The notes: a model not told the origin generated them from the sequence alone. A stretch of 64,000 nucleotides of DNA from JANQQC01 sp965262255 (GCA_965262255.1 OZ253505.1:1736001-1800000), one strand, 5' to 3'; numbered from the stretch's first letter, positions 28,115 through 37,672 are shown. A program made the numbers and translations.

Positions 28115-28540
28115 ATTCGACTGCGGAAGGGAGATACCTAAGGACTCTAGAATCCCTTACAATCGTTTGCTAACTCCTGCTACCGTCTGTAAAAATCGGT
28201 CAAAAAATATTAGGAATAGTACAGAAACTACGAAATCACTGAAAGTCTCGTTACTTCCCGGACCACTATTGTGACAAGAACGTAAGGAACCCCCGGATTC
28301 CGTTGCGGTCGCACTTCTTACGCAAAACTAGTTAGAAACACAATGGCCTAAGACTAGGTCCATACAGGATCTTATTTTCGATCAACGACCTGTGTCATCA
28401 CTTGTAGCGGAAGATATATGACAACCGATAAAGCGATCCCAAGGGGCTTTAGAAGCCCTTGGGATCTATCGTCAAATCCTGCTACCGTCTGTAAAAGTCG
28501 GGCAAAAAATTATTGGGAACAGTACCGTGACTAGAGAATA
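28115..28540. repeat. Duplicated hairpin plus CCCAATAATTTTTTGACCG modules
   Basis: Two copies, both reading on the minus strand, of a module made of an AT-rich box and a G/C-rich hairpin (box at about 28196-28215 and 28503-28522; hairpin at about 28130-28165 and 28435-28466). Related copies are at 19041, 19563, 39883 and 40192. It is the non-coding 3' part of this IS family. Confidence 0.65.
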
Positions 28541-28742
28541 ATACCAGACTTTACGTAATAACGAAGCAACAATCTGCTTAAAGTATGAACATATTTGAGG
28601 GGGCGTTCCTCGCTCTTTTCCATCCTCCGAATAACATTCTTGTTGCAAAATTATTGTAATCCGTATATCAACGCTAAAATCTACGATAGGTTCACAAAGA
28701 TTCCATATGTGTAGATCGTATACAACCTTTCAAGGCCGAGTC

Positions 28743-29273
28743 CTATAAGAGCATAGGGCGAATATGTTGTTCAAAATGTTTGATAATGACATTGTGATCA
28801 TCAACTTTTGGCCAAAAAGTTAAGTTCTCTTCAAACCCTTTGAACCAGTAACTTATCTCTTGTCTGTAATCCTTGTCTCGTGCAATTCCCTCAGAGAAAA
28901 TCCACCAAAACGGTGTGATTTTAGTCGACTGGTTAGAAGCTTCTCTGATTGCTCTTAATATTGAGGGCATCATGTATTTACATGCTCTTTCATGGGCGTT
29001 TCCATCAGCTTTCTGTCGCTTTATCTCGCCAAAAACGCCTTTTCCGCTTGACAAATTAATAATCTCAAATTCGGGAATAATTCCATGAGGTCTCCCGGAG
29101 GTGCGGGTTCCGTAAATTCCGCTCAATTTTCTCGGCTGAAAATTAAACTCAAATCCCTCATCCTCCAAATACATAGACATAATAACTTTGAATGTCTCTG
29201 GTGCGCTACGTCTACGCGCTCCCGCTTCTCCTTGCCATTTCGAACGTTCTGATAATGATTTACTGTTTGCCAC
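28743..29273 (-). CDS. MunI/EcoRI-like type II restriction endonuclease
   Basis: 176 residues from a GTG with GAGG upstream. Catalytic region: PE at 67-68, then GEIK at 82-85; Glu68, Glu83 and Lys85 keep the 15-residue spacing of the PD...ExK site of the MunI/EcoRI branch, with Glu in place of the first Asp. The following GNAHERACKY (91-100) matches the recognition segment of EcoRI (GNAIER) and MunI, enzymes that read an AATT core. It starts 2 bases after the MT-A70 methyltransferase gene ends, so this is a coupled R-M pair; CAATTG is the most likely target but is inferred. It ends 34 bases from the IS arm. Confidence 0.82.
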   Translation of the reverse strand: MANSKSLSERSKWQGEAGARRRSAPETFKVIMSMYLEDEGFEFNFQPRKLSGIYGTRTSGRPHGIIPEFEIINLSSGKGVFGEIKRQKADGNAHERACKYMMPSILRAIREASNQSTKITPFWWIFSEGIARDKDYRQEISYWFKGFEENLTFWPKVDDHNVIIKHFEQHIRPMLL

Positions 29274-29275
29274 GA

Positions 29276-29944
29276 TTAAACCTCATTACCCCAGGCTTTC
29301 CATCCGTGAGTCTTTTCTCTCGCGAATAGCTCTATTTTCTTTTGAGTAGGGAACATCTGGTAAATCCTATCCCGAACTTCCTCTGGTTTTTTGGAATGAG
29401 ATTCTCTTTGAGTCTCCACGTACTGACGAACATTTCTTGCTCCCCTTGGAGATGGTATTTTTCCGTGCTTAAACAAAAGGCAGACTTCGCACTGAGACAG
29501 CGAATAAGAGCCTGGGTTGGTTCTCATCTTATTCCAGACAAACGCGATCGTTGCCCAAGCGAATCCCCAAGATTTTCCAAGTTCTATAGCTTGATCAAGG
29601 TGAGGGCTACTTGACCACATGAACAATAAAGCGTTATCCGCTGTAATACTAGGAATGTCGAGCCGTTTAAGGTCTTTCAAAGTAACTGTCTGATAATGGC
29701 GCAATGCACCTCCTGTATCCGAACCGCCCGCACCGTTATGCTGAAGCTGTCCTTTATAATCCCAGGGAGGGTCGGCGTAAAATATCTCAAACTCACCGTT
29801 AGGTAAGGGGGAGAACATATCGCCGGTGTCAGAGCGTCTCCAAGTGCTTGTCTCACAATTTAAGTTTAAAAGGGAGTCTTGCGGAGATCTATTTTCTAAA
29901 GAAAGTTGAACTTCTAGTTCTCTATTTAGTGTGGTCAAAGACAT
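29276..29944 (-). CDS. MT-A70 family adenine-N6 DNA methyltransferase
   Basis: 222 residues with the catalytic DPPW motif (58-61, in IFYADPPWDYKG), LLFMWSSSPHL, the RGARNVRQYVETQRESHSKK block and a C-terminal ELFAREKTHGWKAWGNE, all typical of MT-A70/M.MunI-type enzymes that methylate adenine using S-adenosylmethionine. ATG with AGGAAG upstream. Immediately upstream of, and coupled to, the MunI-like nuclease, whose site it should protect. Expression order (methylase first) is the safe arrangement for an R-M pair. Confidence 0.88.
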   Translation of the reverse strand: MSLTTLNRELEVQLSLENRSPQDSLLNLNCETSTWRRSDTGDMFSPLPNGEFEIFYADPPWDYKGQLQHNGAGGSDTGGALRHYQTVTLKDLKRLDIPSITADNALLFMWSSSPHLDQAIELGKSWGFAWATIAFVWNKMRTNPGSYSLSQCEVCLLFKHGKIPSPRGARNVRQYVETQRESHSKKPEEVRDRIYQMFPTQKKIELFAREKTHGWKAWGNEV

Positions 29945-30566
29945 ACTGCTTCCTAGCTAAAATGAATTGTGTTATGCATTGTTGCATCCAATACCATGAT
30001 ACGACTAGAATGTCAAAAATTGAATTGGTTCAAGTATTTGTGGAATCAATATCGCGATTCTGCAGGTTCTGAAGTTGTTACACGTTTGGAGGGAAGAAAG
30101 CAAGATTTCGAGAGCATTTTTTAGAAAGACTCTCTTCCACTTCAAAAAATTCTGCGAGATGTTATCGTTCGGGTTTATTTGATTCTGAAAAACGATTCCA
30201 AGGGATTTTAAAATCCCCTGGAATCGTTTTTTTGAAGGCAATTTTCGATCATTGTCTTACCCTATTCATAGGAGGCGTTACCAATCAGTATCTGCTCACT
30301 GGCCGTACGGAGCATTCCAAGTTTAGGTTATCGACCCTGGGGTTTAAGGTGCAGTTGTTCAGGTGCAGACACATGTGGAACCAAAACTGCCCAAAACTGT
30401 GGTCGTGTCTACGAACACATAACTTCCCATAATTGATAATGGGAAAAGCGAAAATGTATGTCATTTGGTCAGTATAAAATTACGCCCGGCAACAATTCTT
30501 TTGAAAACGCTTCTCGCAATCGAGCAACCTCCAAAAATCGTCTTAATCCCCGTTAGGAACCTATCA
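29945..30566. other. Intergenic with a strong terminator
   Basis: No gene recognised. A 19-bp hairpin with one mismatch (30189-30230, AACGATTCCA on the left arm) followed by a T7 run is a good plus-strand terminator, and works partly in both directions. Near 30500-30560 sits the leader of an IS256 copy. Confidence 0.55.
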
Positions 30567-30950
30567 ATGAGCCTAGATGATTATAGGCGTCAACAAAATG
30601 CGATGGATTTGCCGTTTCAAAGAAATCTCTCTCCATTCAGGGAATCGTTAGAGCAGTTGTTAGATACGGTCGTTCGTAGGGATCGCGAGGGATGTCTCGG
30701 AGTGAGTTATGGTCATTGTGTTGGCGAGATAGGGGCTTAGAGGAATGGTTACAAACCTGAAGGTCTACCTAAAGCATCAGACTCGTTGAACTTGTTGGCT
30801 TCCAAGATTTCGGGTTGAGTCGACACCCCCATATACCCGGACACAATGAACCGCGGTCAGCGGAGTAGTGAGGCTTGACTGAGTTTTTCTGCAGAACTCT
30901 AAATTCATAGTGTCTGCACTCGAGACTTCAAAATTATTCTGGTTCATATA
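30567..30950 (+). pseudogene. IS256-family transposase, N-terminal fragment
   Basis: Starts at ATG 30567 with DYRRQQNAMDLPFQRNLSPF, LLDTVVRRDREGCLGVSYGH, then a stop, and a recognisable MNRGQRSSEA. Truncated after about 125 codons. It corresponds to the N terminus of the copies at 21697 and 38500. Confidence 0.8.
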
Positions 30951-31107
30951 GGTGTTAGGAGTATGTCTTCTGCGCGGGCATTTTTCAATCAGTAATAACC
31001 CTGACGATCAGCTCAAAGCTTGGAGATACCTTAAAATAACTCCGAGTCTCAAAGTTACGTTAAAGAAAAATTTAAGAATGGGTGGGTTCTCCGTCTACCG
31101 GTCTACC

Positions 31108-31350
31108 TTACTCCAACGTCATTAGCTGTACATATTCATCAGCGTATTCTTTAAGATAGTCTTCGGAAATCCAAGCGTATTTGTCACTTCCTCTTTCGAT
31201 TCCCCTATAATTTCTAACCTTTAGATAAACTTTCTTGTTTACGAAACCGTATCCTACAACTAGAATTACAAGCAACGCAATAGTCGGACTTGATGGATGT
31301 TCAGTTCCGCAAACATGTATCTGTGTCATACTTGAATCTTTCGGATTCAT
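31108..31350 (-). CDS. Small membrane protein, hypothetical
   Basis: About 80 residues with one membrane segment (PTIALLVILVVGYGF) and a charged C-terminal domain (RNYRGIERGSDKYAW). No family recognised, no clear ribosome site; ATGs at 31350 and 31329 are both possible. The DNA just upstream (about 31345-31430) resembles the C-terminal end of the IS481 transposase gene (compare 35640-35710), so the gene may be partly displaced by IS debris. Confidence 0.4.
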   Translation of the reverse strand: MNPKDSSMTQIHVCGTEHPSSPTIALLVILVVGYGFVNKKVYLKVRNYRGIERGSDKYAWISEDYLKEYADEYVQLMTLE

Positions 31351-31452
31351 TATGTCAGCATTTGTTGATAAAGTCAAAGACGATCATACCATTAAGAGTC
31401 TCTAACCTTCTGAAAATTTTCCATGCTTCAATTGGGCGCTGTAAATGATACT

Positions 31453-32711
31453 TCAAAATTTCGAATCTTCTTGCTCTGTCAATCTTGGCATGAAATGAAA
31501 ACTGCGCTGTTGCTCAGTTACTATTCGGTCGGTTCCCTTTACACGATCAATTGAACGACGAGGATTTCCCTTGTCAGTCAACACTTTCACTTCAGAACTA
31601 TCCATAACTGCCGTATCTAAATCTTTCGAATGAGCGGGTGTTTGATTGAAGATACTTCGTCTGAATTCATCGACAGACACCACATGGCCAAACTCGGCAA
31701 CTGCCCTTGGAACGTCCGTCAACAGCTGATCTAAGGCGTCCTTCCTGTCAGTCTCGCGAAACAAATACTCCGAGTTACTATAGCTCGGGTCATATTGAAG
31801 CATTTGCAGTCCTGATCTACCAACGTGCCCCTGCACCCCCGGAACATCGTGAAGCAAGTCATTGTATACCTGTCTTGCCTTGTAAACATTAGAAAAGTGC
31901 AATAACCAATACCTCCACCCTTCGGGATTATTAATCGAGAAAGGACTTACGAACGAAGCACATCTTTCAAATACCTCAAAAACAAGACATTCAATCAATC
32001 TTTTTTTTCCGGTTTTGCTATAAACTGATCTAGTTCACCAATTTTGGATACATCCACTTCAAAATTTTCGAGGATACGTTTGCGTGACCGCGTAGCCTTT
32101 GCAGGAAAGAAATTTAAAAAAGACTGAATCGAAAAAGTTAGAATAACTTCGCTCGAATGATATCTGGCAAAAATGTCCCTAACCATAGCAGGTTTAACGA
32201 GCGAGGTTCCGCATTGGTCAAGATTGAAAAACACATTCCTTGTTATGCAACGTGCTTCGAGTTTTTGAGAAATTTTGTGATACTCAGCACGGAAGTCGAA
32301 AGATAGTAGATCGTAATCGACAGTCAAATATTTGGATTCACGACAATTCGCGATATACGGCTGAATCTTAGATCTGAGCGATTCGATAGCAGAGGGATCT
32401 TTGTCATTGAATATACAATAGCATTTGATAAAAATTTCCTTTAGATTTTTTATCTTGCGCGTTAGGTTTATTTCATCCGCTAGATTCTTTAGTGTTTTAA
32501 GGAAAATAATTGGCGACCCATCGTGATCTTCCTCATATTTTCCTCCGCCGCAGAATCCGTCAATTATTGTTAGGACAAACTCTTTCTGATGAGGATGCTG
32601 ACACCTAACTTTAAGGTATTCAGCAAAGTAATTTTCTAGTACAATGTGCTTTCCTTTGGAATGATCTCCTATGATTGCTCCGTTTTCCCAATTATAATCT
32701 TTTCGCGCCAT
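31453..32711 (-). CDS. tcmP: Three-Cys-motif partner protein TcmP, split at an A8 run
   Basis: Two overlapping frames together make one TcmP of about 419 residues. The first (32711-31995) has the N-terminal IIDGFCGGGKYEEDHDGSPI, FNDKDPSA and FFNLDQCGTSL blocks; the second (from about 31998) carries the C-terminal GWRYWLLHFSNVYKARQVYN and HVGRSGLQMLQYDP. They join if the ribosome slips back one base on A8 at 32001-32008 (minus-strand codons GAA AAA AAA). The alternatives are an indel mutation, a sequencing error, or re-initiation at the TTG overlapping the first stop. TcmP resembles SAM-dependent methyltransferases and normally accompanies a Gp37/Gp68 protein; none is adjacent here. Confidence 0.75.
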
Positions 32712-33596
32712 TAAATGCTCCCTCTAATGAAATTTAGGCTAATACTTACCTTACAACTACACAGTTAGATTACTGTTCTAAGTAATCCCGAAGTTATCGC
32801 CATGTTTGGCCTAAGTTTACTAAACTTAATCCACCCCAAGGAACTTCACAGAACCTCTTTCAACTATACTCACCACTCACTGCAGATTCTTCGAAAAGGA
32901 TATAGCCGTATCTTAGCACAGAGTCACTCGACTCGTCATCATGCAGTAAAAATTAGGAAAGTATATACCTATTGACAGAAATCAAGTAGAAACTTCGCGC
33001 CATTCCGTTTGCGCGGCATGCAGAGCATCTTAGAGCCGTCAGTTTCAGTATTACATCCGTCGCTCCAACGATCAATTTGGTCGTCTTCTAATTCATAGTA
33101 GCCGTATTTCTTATCGCAACTTGGACTTTTACTAATGATCTTTGGAATTTTTCGTCTTTCATCTCTGCGGGAAGCGACCGAACAGACAGGAGATACTGGT
33201 CGCTGGAGAATGCTTACTCTTAGGTAGCCACGGCTCCTTTGAATTGTTGTCCGGAAATTTTCGAGTGATTTGCACTAGGATAAGTTTAGTGGTGTTCAGG
33301 CTTATACGCCGTTGCTATGGGTGTCTGAACTATGAATCCGAGTTTCTTGCGAGTACTAATTTCTGCACATTTTGTCAGTAGGTGTATAATTCCCTTAAAA
33401 TTAGTCTCCTTACATTCCGGGTTCCATTTCCCTATCGGTATATCGTTACACCACCCATTTCGGAAACTCCGAATCCAAAAAACGAATGATTCGTGAATTT
33501 CAACGACTCAATCACGGATAGACAACGAGTTTTCCTGTCCTATCACGTGACAGTCTCATTATACGAATCTCACCAAACACCATCTTGAGGGCAACC
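32712..33596. other. Divergent intergenic region between two tcmP genes
   Basis: About 880 bases. It should contain promoters for both flanking genes. No protein signature is convincing in either direction; short reading frames here lack ribosome sites. Confidence 0.45.
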
Positions 33597-34715
33597 ATGC
33601 CTAATCAAAATTTCTTCAGCAAACCGTCGGATCAATCACGCGTTAAAGTAGACTTGGTCGAAAAGTACTTTTCTGCTTGGTCTAAGATTATGCTAAGTCG
33701 ACCTGTACCGACTGATATTGCGTTCGTAGACTTGTACTCTGGCCCCGGATACTACGAGGATGGAACTAAGTCTGTTCCGCTTATAATTATAGAGAAAGCA
33801 ATCGAGAACGCTAAATTGCGGTCAAGTCTTATCACATTGTTCAATGATAAAGACAAAAAAAGTGCAGACAAGCTAAGTCAGAGGCTAGGAGAAATTCGCG
33901 ATATTACTAAACTGAAACATCGACCGAGAGTAATGAACCTCCCTGTAGGCGAAGAATTTATCAGTGAATTCAACCGAATCAATTTACCTCCGTCTTTAGC
34001 GTATTTGGATCCTTGGGGCTACAAAGGAATTTCATTGAATTTGATAAATTCGATCCTCCGCCATCACGGATGTGAGTGCATTATCTTCTTTAATCTTAAC
34101 CGAATCAATTCGGCGATCAGTAATCTGATGGTTAAAGAGCTGATGAGCGAACTTTTTGGGGAAGATCGGTCAACTCGGTTACGCACAAGAGTTGACGGAT
34201 TAAATCCTGTGCAACGAGAGCTTGTTATAATCAAAGAATTCTCTGAAGCCCTCAAGGAAAAGCATGGTAAGTTCGTTCTGCCATTCAAATTTGAATATGA
34301 CAAAAGAAACAGAACAAGCCATTATATAATTTTCGTATCCAAAAACAAACGAGGACACAAGATCATGAAAGAAATTATGGCCAAAGAAGGGTATGTTGAT
34401 GAGGATGGAGTTCCAACACTAGCGTACTATAAACCTTACAGCAGAACGTCTGCTACATTTGAAGTTGTTCGACCGTATACTCAACTTGGAGACCTACTTT
34501 GTACAAAGTTCGCAGGTCGAACATTGACGATGATTGATGTATTCTGGGAACACAATGTGGGGGAACCGTTTTTAGTAACGCACTATAAGCAAAAGTTGGT
34601 TGAACTTGAGAAGGAAAATAGAATCAAAGCAGATCCGCCCGCAATAATGCGACAAAAACGAAACGGGAAACCGACAATGGCCGATAAGGTAAAAATTACA
34701 TTTCCTGCGAGTTAA
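33597..34715 (+). CDS. tcmP: Three-Cys-motif partner protein TcmP
   Basis: 372 residues from ATG 33597, chosen over a TTG 12 bases upstream because GAGGG precedes it. The N-terminal SAM-methyltransferase-like motif VDLYSGPGYYEDG, then FNDKDKK, LAYLDPWGYKGISL and IIFFNLNRIN, identify the TcmP family. It is 4 bases from the downstream Gp37/Gp68 gene, the usual arrangement. The pair is widespread in mobile DNA. It may modify a nucleic acid or nucleotide, but its reaction is not established to my knowledge. Confidence 0.85.
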   Translation: MPNQNFFSKPSDQSRVKVDLVEKYFSAWSKIMLSRPVPTDIAFVDLYSGPGYYEDGTKSVPLIIIEKAIENAKLRSSLITLFNDKDKKSADKLSQRLGEIRDITKLKHRPRVMNLPVGEEFISEFNRINLPPSLAYLDPWGYKGISLNLINSILRHHGCECIIFFNLNRINSAISNLMVKELMSELFGEDRSTRLRTRVDGLNPVQRELVIIKEFSEALKEKHGKFVLPFKFEYDKRNRTSHYIIFVSKNKRGHKIMKEIMAKEGYVDEDGVPTLAYYKPYSRTSATFEVVRPYTQLGDLLCTKFAGRTLTMIDVFWEHNVGEPFLVTHYKQKLVELEKENRIKADPPAIMRQKRNGKPTMADKVKITFPAS

Positions 34716-34719
34716 ACAA

Positions 34720-35460
34720 ATGGTCAGTAAGTCTTCGATTGAATGGACTGAAACAACTTGGAACCCTGTGGCTGGATGTACCGTGGTCTCCCCTGGGTGT
34801 ACTAATTGTTATGCCATGCGTATGGCAGCGCGACTGTCACTAATGGGACAGAAGAAGTATGTCGGCTTAACAAGACAAACAGGCGGTCGTGCTAAATGGA
34901 ACGGTAGAATCAACTGTGATTATAAGACACTTGAGTATCCTAGAAACTGGAAGATCGGTCGAACTATCTTCGTCAACAGCATGTCCGATTTGTTCCACGA
35001 AAATGTTCCCATAGATTTCATCCAAGATGTGTTCGATGTAATGAATGATACTCCTCAGCATACCTACCAAATTCTTACGAAAAGAGCAGATCGCCTCGAA
35101 GAACTAGCTAGAAGGTTCACATGGTCGCCAAACATTTGGATGGGAGTTAGTGTTGAAAACCAAGACTACTATTCGCGAATTGCCAGTCTACGAAGAGTAC
35201 CCTCTCAAGTACGTTTTCTGAGCCTTGAACCACTGCTCGGGCCATTAGTTCAAATCAACCTAAGCGGAATAGGATGGGTAATCGTAGGAGGTGAGAGCGG
35301 ACCAAATGCAAGACCATTGAGTCCAGACTGGGTTAGGAAGATAAGAGATCAATGTGTCACACAAAATGTAGCTTTTCACTTCAAGCAGTGGGGTGGCCCC
35401 AACAAAAAGAAAACAGGACGAATCCTTGATGGAAAAACTTGGGACGAACTACCAGTTTGA
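34720..35460 (+). CDS. Phage Gp37/Gp68 family (DUF5131) three-Cys protein
   Basis: 246 residues. The N-terminal SIEWTETTWNPVAGCTVVSP then GCTNCYAMRMA gives the three-cysteine motif C-x6-C-x2-C that names the family and resembles an iron-sulphur-binding, radical-SAM-like loop. Also FVNSMSDLFH, TYQILTKRADR, WMGVSVENQDY, RFLSLEPLLG and VIVGGESGPNARPL. Forms a coupled pair with the upstream TcmP. Probably an FeS enzyme acting with TcmP; substrate unknown. Confidence 0.9.
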   Translation: MVSKSSIEWTETTWNPVAGCTVVSPGCTNCYAMRMAARLSLMGQKKYVGLTRQTGGRAKWNGRINCDYKTLEYPRNWKIGRTIFVNSMSDLFHENVPIDFIQDVFDVMNDTPQHTYQILTKRADRLEELARRFTWSPNIWMGVSVENQDYYSRIASLRRVPSQVRFLSLEPLLGPLVQINLSGIGWVIVGGESGPNARPLSPDWVRKIRDQCVTQNVAFHFKQWGGPNKKKTGRILDGKTWDELPV

Positions 35461-35588
35461 CTCGATCAACTTATGGATAAATGTTACAAAGCAGTTCCGA
35501 GACAGATTAGTAGCCGCAAGAACATTTCACAGTGCGAAACAACGCCAAGAATACAGGACATAAGAACACTGCCCCAGATTAGATTAAC
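35461..35588. other. Short gap ending in a 6-bp target duplication
   Basis: Contains no gene. Its last six bases (ATTAAC, 35583-35588) are the left copy of the IS481 target duplication. Confidence 0.6.
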
Positions 35589-36585
35589 TGTATAGTCCCG
35601 CAAACATGGACGCGGGATTTTTAATAAATCTTTCTGGTTCCTCTTTCCAACATTTGTTGATAAAGTCGAAGATAGTTAAACCTTTGTGAGCCTTTAACCT
35701 TTTAGCAAAATTATAGGCATCAATAAAACTCTGGATGTGTTCCTTCAGTTTGTCATGTGTCTCATAGTGATACTTTTTCACAGTAGCTTCTTTGATGGTT
35801 CTATTCATTCGTTCCACTTGTCCGTTCGTCCAGGGATGATAGGGAAGTGTCAACTTATGTTCGATATTATTCTCTGAGCAAACAGCGTCAAATGCGTTGC
35901 ATTTGACATCCCTATTGATTTTATGATCGGGTGATTCGTTTTCTTTCACCGAGACTTTAGGGTTTCTCGAATTAGTGAACTGACTGCCATTGTCAGTCAA
36001 GATCGTATGGATAGTGTAAGGCACTTTTTCAACCAAGGTTTCGATAAACTGAACGGCGACTTTTCGCGTCGATTTGTCGTGCAGTTCAACGTAGGCATAT
36101 TTCGATGTGCGGTCGATGGCTACGAACATATAGAGCCGACCTTCTTCGGTGTTGACTTGGGCTATGTCGACATGGAAGTAACCGATCGGATACTCTTTGA
36201 ACTTCTTCGTCTCGGGAGTTTTATTTTCTTCTTTTGGAAGTGTTGATATCCCGTGATTCTGAAATACACGATGGAGGTTCGATCGCTTTAAATGGGGAAT
36301 TGAATCTTGCAGAGAATACAAACAGTCATCCAACGACAACCTCGTTGTCGTCCGGAAATAAACACAGGCGGCTTCCTCTGCTTTACTCAAACTCTTTGGC
36401 CGCGGGTCTTGCGGACCCGACCGTCGGTCTTCGACCGACTCACGCTCGCGCCATCTCTTCACCGTGCGGTAATTTAATCCGTAGCACCTCGCTAATGCGC
36501 GATTTGAGATCGACGAGGGGGCCTCTTGGATCTCTTTTCTGATCGCATGTGTAGTGACAGCGTTAGTGTGTAATACCTGTCCCAT
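35584..36585 (-). CDS. IS481-family transposase
   Basis: 333 residues. HTH (ISNRALARCYGLNYRTVKRW) and integrase core with acidic triad in YFHVDIAQVNTEEG, TILTDNGSQFTNS and PWTNGQVERMNRTIKE. Complete and likely functional. Its reading frame runs through the left terminal repeat, and the stop codon (TTA on the plus strand, 35584-35586) is in the duplicated target, so the flanking DNA supplies the stop. Confidence 0.92.
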   Translation of the reverse strand: MGQVLHTNAVTTHAIRKEIQEAPSSISNRALARCYGLNYRTVKRWRERESVEDRRSGPQDPRPKSLSKAEEAACVYFRTTTRLSLDDCLYSLQDSIPHLKRSNLHRVFQNHGISTLPKEENKTPETKKFKEYPIGYFHVDIAQVNTEEGRLYMFVAIDRTSKYAYVELHDKSTRKVAVQFIETLVEKVPYTIHTILTDNGSQFTNSRNPKVSVKENESPDHKINRDVKCNAFDAVCSENNIEHKLTLPYHPWTNGQVERMNRTIKEATVKKYHYETHDKLKEHIQSFIDAYNFAKRLKAHKGLTIFDFINKCWKEEPERFIKNPASMFAGLYS

Positions 36586-36659
36586 AACTGTTTCCTCCAG
36601 ATGGAATTGCTGTATAATGGTAGTATATCATTTCGCGCCCAAGAGTGTGGGACTTTACA
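35589..36659 (-). mobile_element. Intact IS481-family element with ATTAAC duplication
   Basis: A 1071-bp element. Left end TGTATAGTCCCGCAAACATG and right end (reverse complement) TGTAAAGTCCCACACTCTTG are imperfect terminal inverted repeats starting with TGT, as in IS481. It is flanked by ATTAAC at 35583-35588 and 36660-36665, a perfect 6-bp target duplication, so this is a recent insertion. An isolated matching end (TGTACAGTCCCGCAAACA) lies at 37510-37527. Confidence 0.92.
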
Positions 36660-36660
36660 A

Positions 36661-37080
36661 TTAACAAACAACGAACTTAGGTGGATAAGACCTACGAACA
36701 CGAGCACTAGTTTCAGTCTTAACAGGCTTCTTCGAGGGATAACTACGACGCTTCCCAGAACGATCCCTACCCGGTCGATCAATCGGTTTACGTTTCGTGT
36801 TAGCAACATCAACGTTAACCTCACCCTCTCGCTTAGAAACAACTGCCTTTAACTCAGCAATCAACTTCTTAGCATCCTGCTCCATTCTAACTACCGCTAT
36901 ACGATTAGTTAAAGTATGAACGTCATCGAGGAACTCAGTATTATCTAGATCAGATGAAGACATTTTCTTCAAACACTTCTCTGCTAGATAATGAACCTTG
37001 TAAAGGTCAGCACGCTTATAAAGACAGCACTCTTTAACAAGTTTAACGATCTTGTTAAATCGCTTTTCAAATTTTGCCAT
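36661..37080 (-). CDS. Hypothetical basic-tailed protein
   Basis: 139 residues from ATG 37080, preceded by GGAG (a longer frame from 37155 lacks this). A helical N-terminal part (MAKFEKRFNKIVKLVKECCL) with Leu/Lys heptads is followed by a very basic, Pro/Ser/Arg tail (KRKPIDRPGRDRSGKRRSYP), suggesting nucleic-acid or polyanion binding. No family recognised. The neighbouring IS481 inserted exactly at its stop codon and regenerated it through the target duplication, so the gene is intact. Confidence 0.6.
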   Translation of the reverse strand: MAKFEKRFNKIVKLVKECCLYKRADLYKVHYLAEKCLKKMSSSDLDNTEFLDDVHTLTNRIAVVRMEQDAKKLIAELKAVVSKREGEVNVDVANTKRKPIDRPGRDRSGKRRSYPSKKPVKTETSARVRRSYPPKFVVC

Positions 37081-37549
37081 TGGTTTTCTCCATTCTGGCG
37101 TTAATAAAAGGTGGCAGTTTTTATTCATCAGATTCTGCCAAACTGATACCTCCAATCTTGTGAGCAGTTTTCTTCTTGCTCAGGAAGGTTCTAGTGTCCG
37201 AAGACTTGTTAACGGAGAGAACTATTTCTAGCGCCAACCGCAACATTCAACAGTATCCGACCAACCAATCTCCATTATATCCGTGTCCCCGGGCTTGTCA
37301 AAATCGCAATCAACATGCAATCAAGCCGCAACGGCGGGCCTCTCAGCGATCGGCGTTTCTAGCAGGCACATGCAATGAAGAGACCTCCCTCAATAATCTC
37401 CTAAGTTTTTCTATATAAGAATTATGTACCAGAGGTGGGAAGACTGTAATGCTCTAAAACCCCTCAAACGAAATATCAAAGTTCATCAAACAACAGTTCA
37501 ACCCAAAACGTGATTATGTGTACAGTCCCGCAAACAGGAGTGCATCACA

Positions 37550-37672
37550 ATGAGTGACGATGAAGATCTTAAAGACTGCTGTTGGGCTGTAGTGTGGATT
37601 CCAGCGTATATTATATTCTGGGGTGCAGTATTTTTTTGGGTATTTTTGATGTTAATCGAGCATGCATTATGA
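37550..37672 (+). CDS. Possible 40-residue membrane peptide
   Basis: MSDDEDLKDCCWAVVWIPAY continues into IIFWGAVFFWVFLMLIEHAL and stops. An acidic head is followed by one hydrophobic membrane-spanning helix, with AGGAG upstream of the ATG. Just upstream (37510-37527) lies an orphan IS481 end. The shape suits a small toxin or holin-like peptide, but nothing confirms expression. Confidence 0.4.
   Translation: MSDDEDLKDCCWAVVWIPAYIIFWGAVFFWVFLMLIEHAL

Larger units (their letters stand above)
26373..28709 (+). mobile_element. Decayed IS, left arm of an inverted pair
   Basis: Bounded by CATATGGAATCT at 26389-26400 and its complement at 28698-28709. The whole segment is a diverged inverted copy of 39692-41782. 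After subtracting the two small insertions, it is about 1.91 kb, matching the other arm (about 1.92 kb). The similarity continues outward to TGTATCGG at 26373. It encodes a broken IS481-like transposase in its first 1.5 kb and non-coding repeats thereafter. Confidence 0.85.

Noticed and set aside
33142..33381. 79-codon open frame between the two tcmP genes
   Set aside because: No ribosome site, no domain and an unlikely Cys/Phe-rich composition; probably chance.
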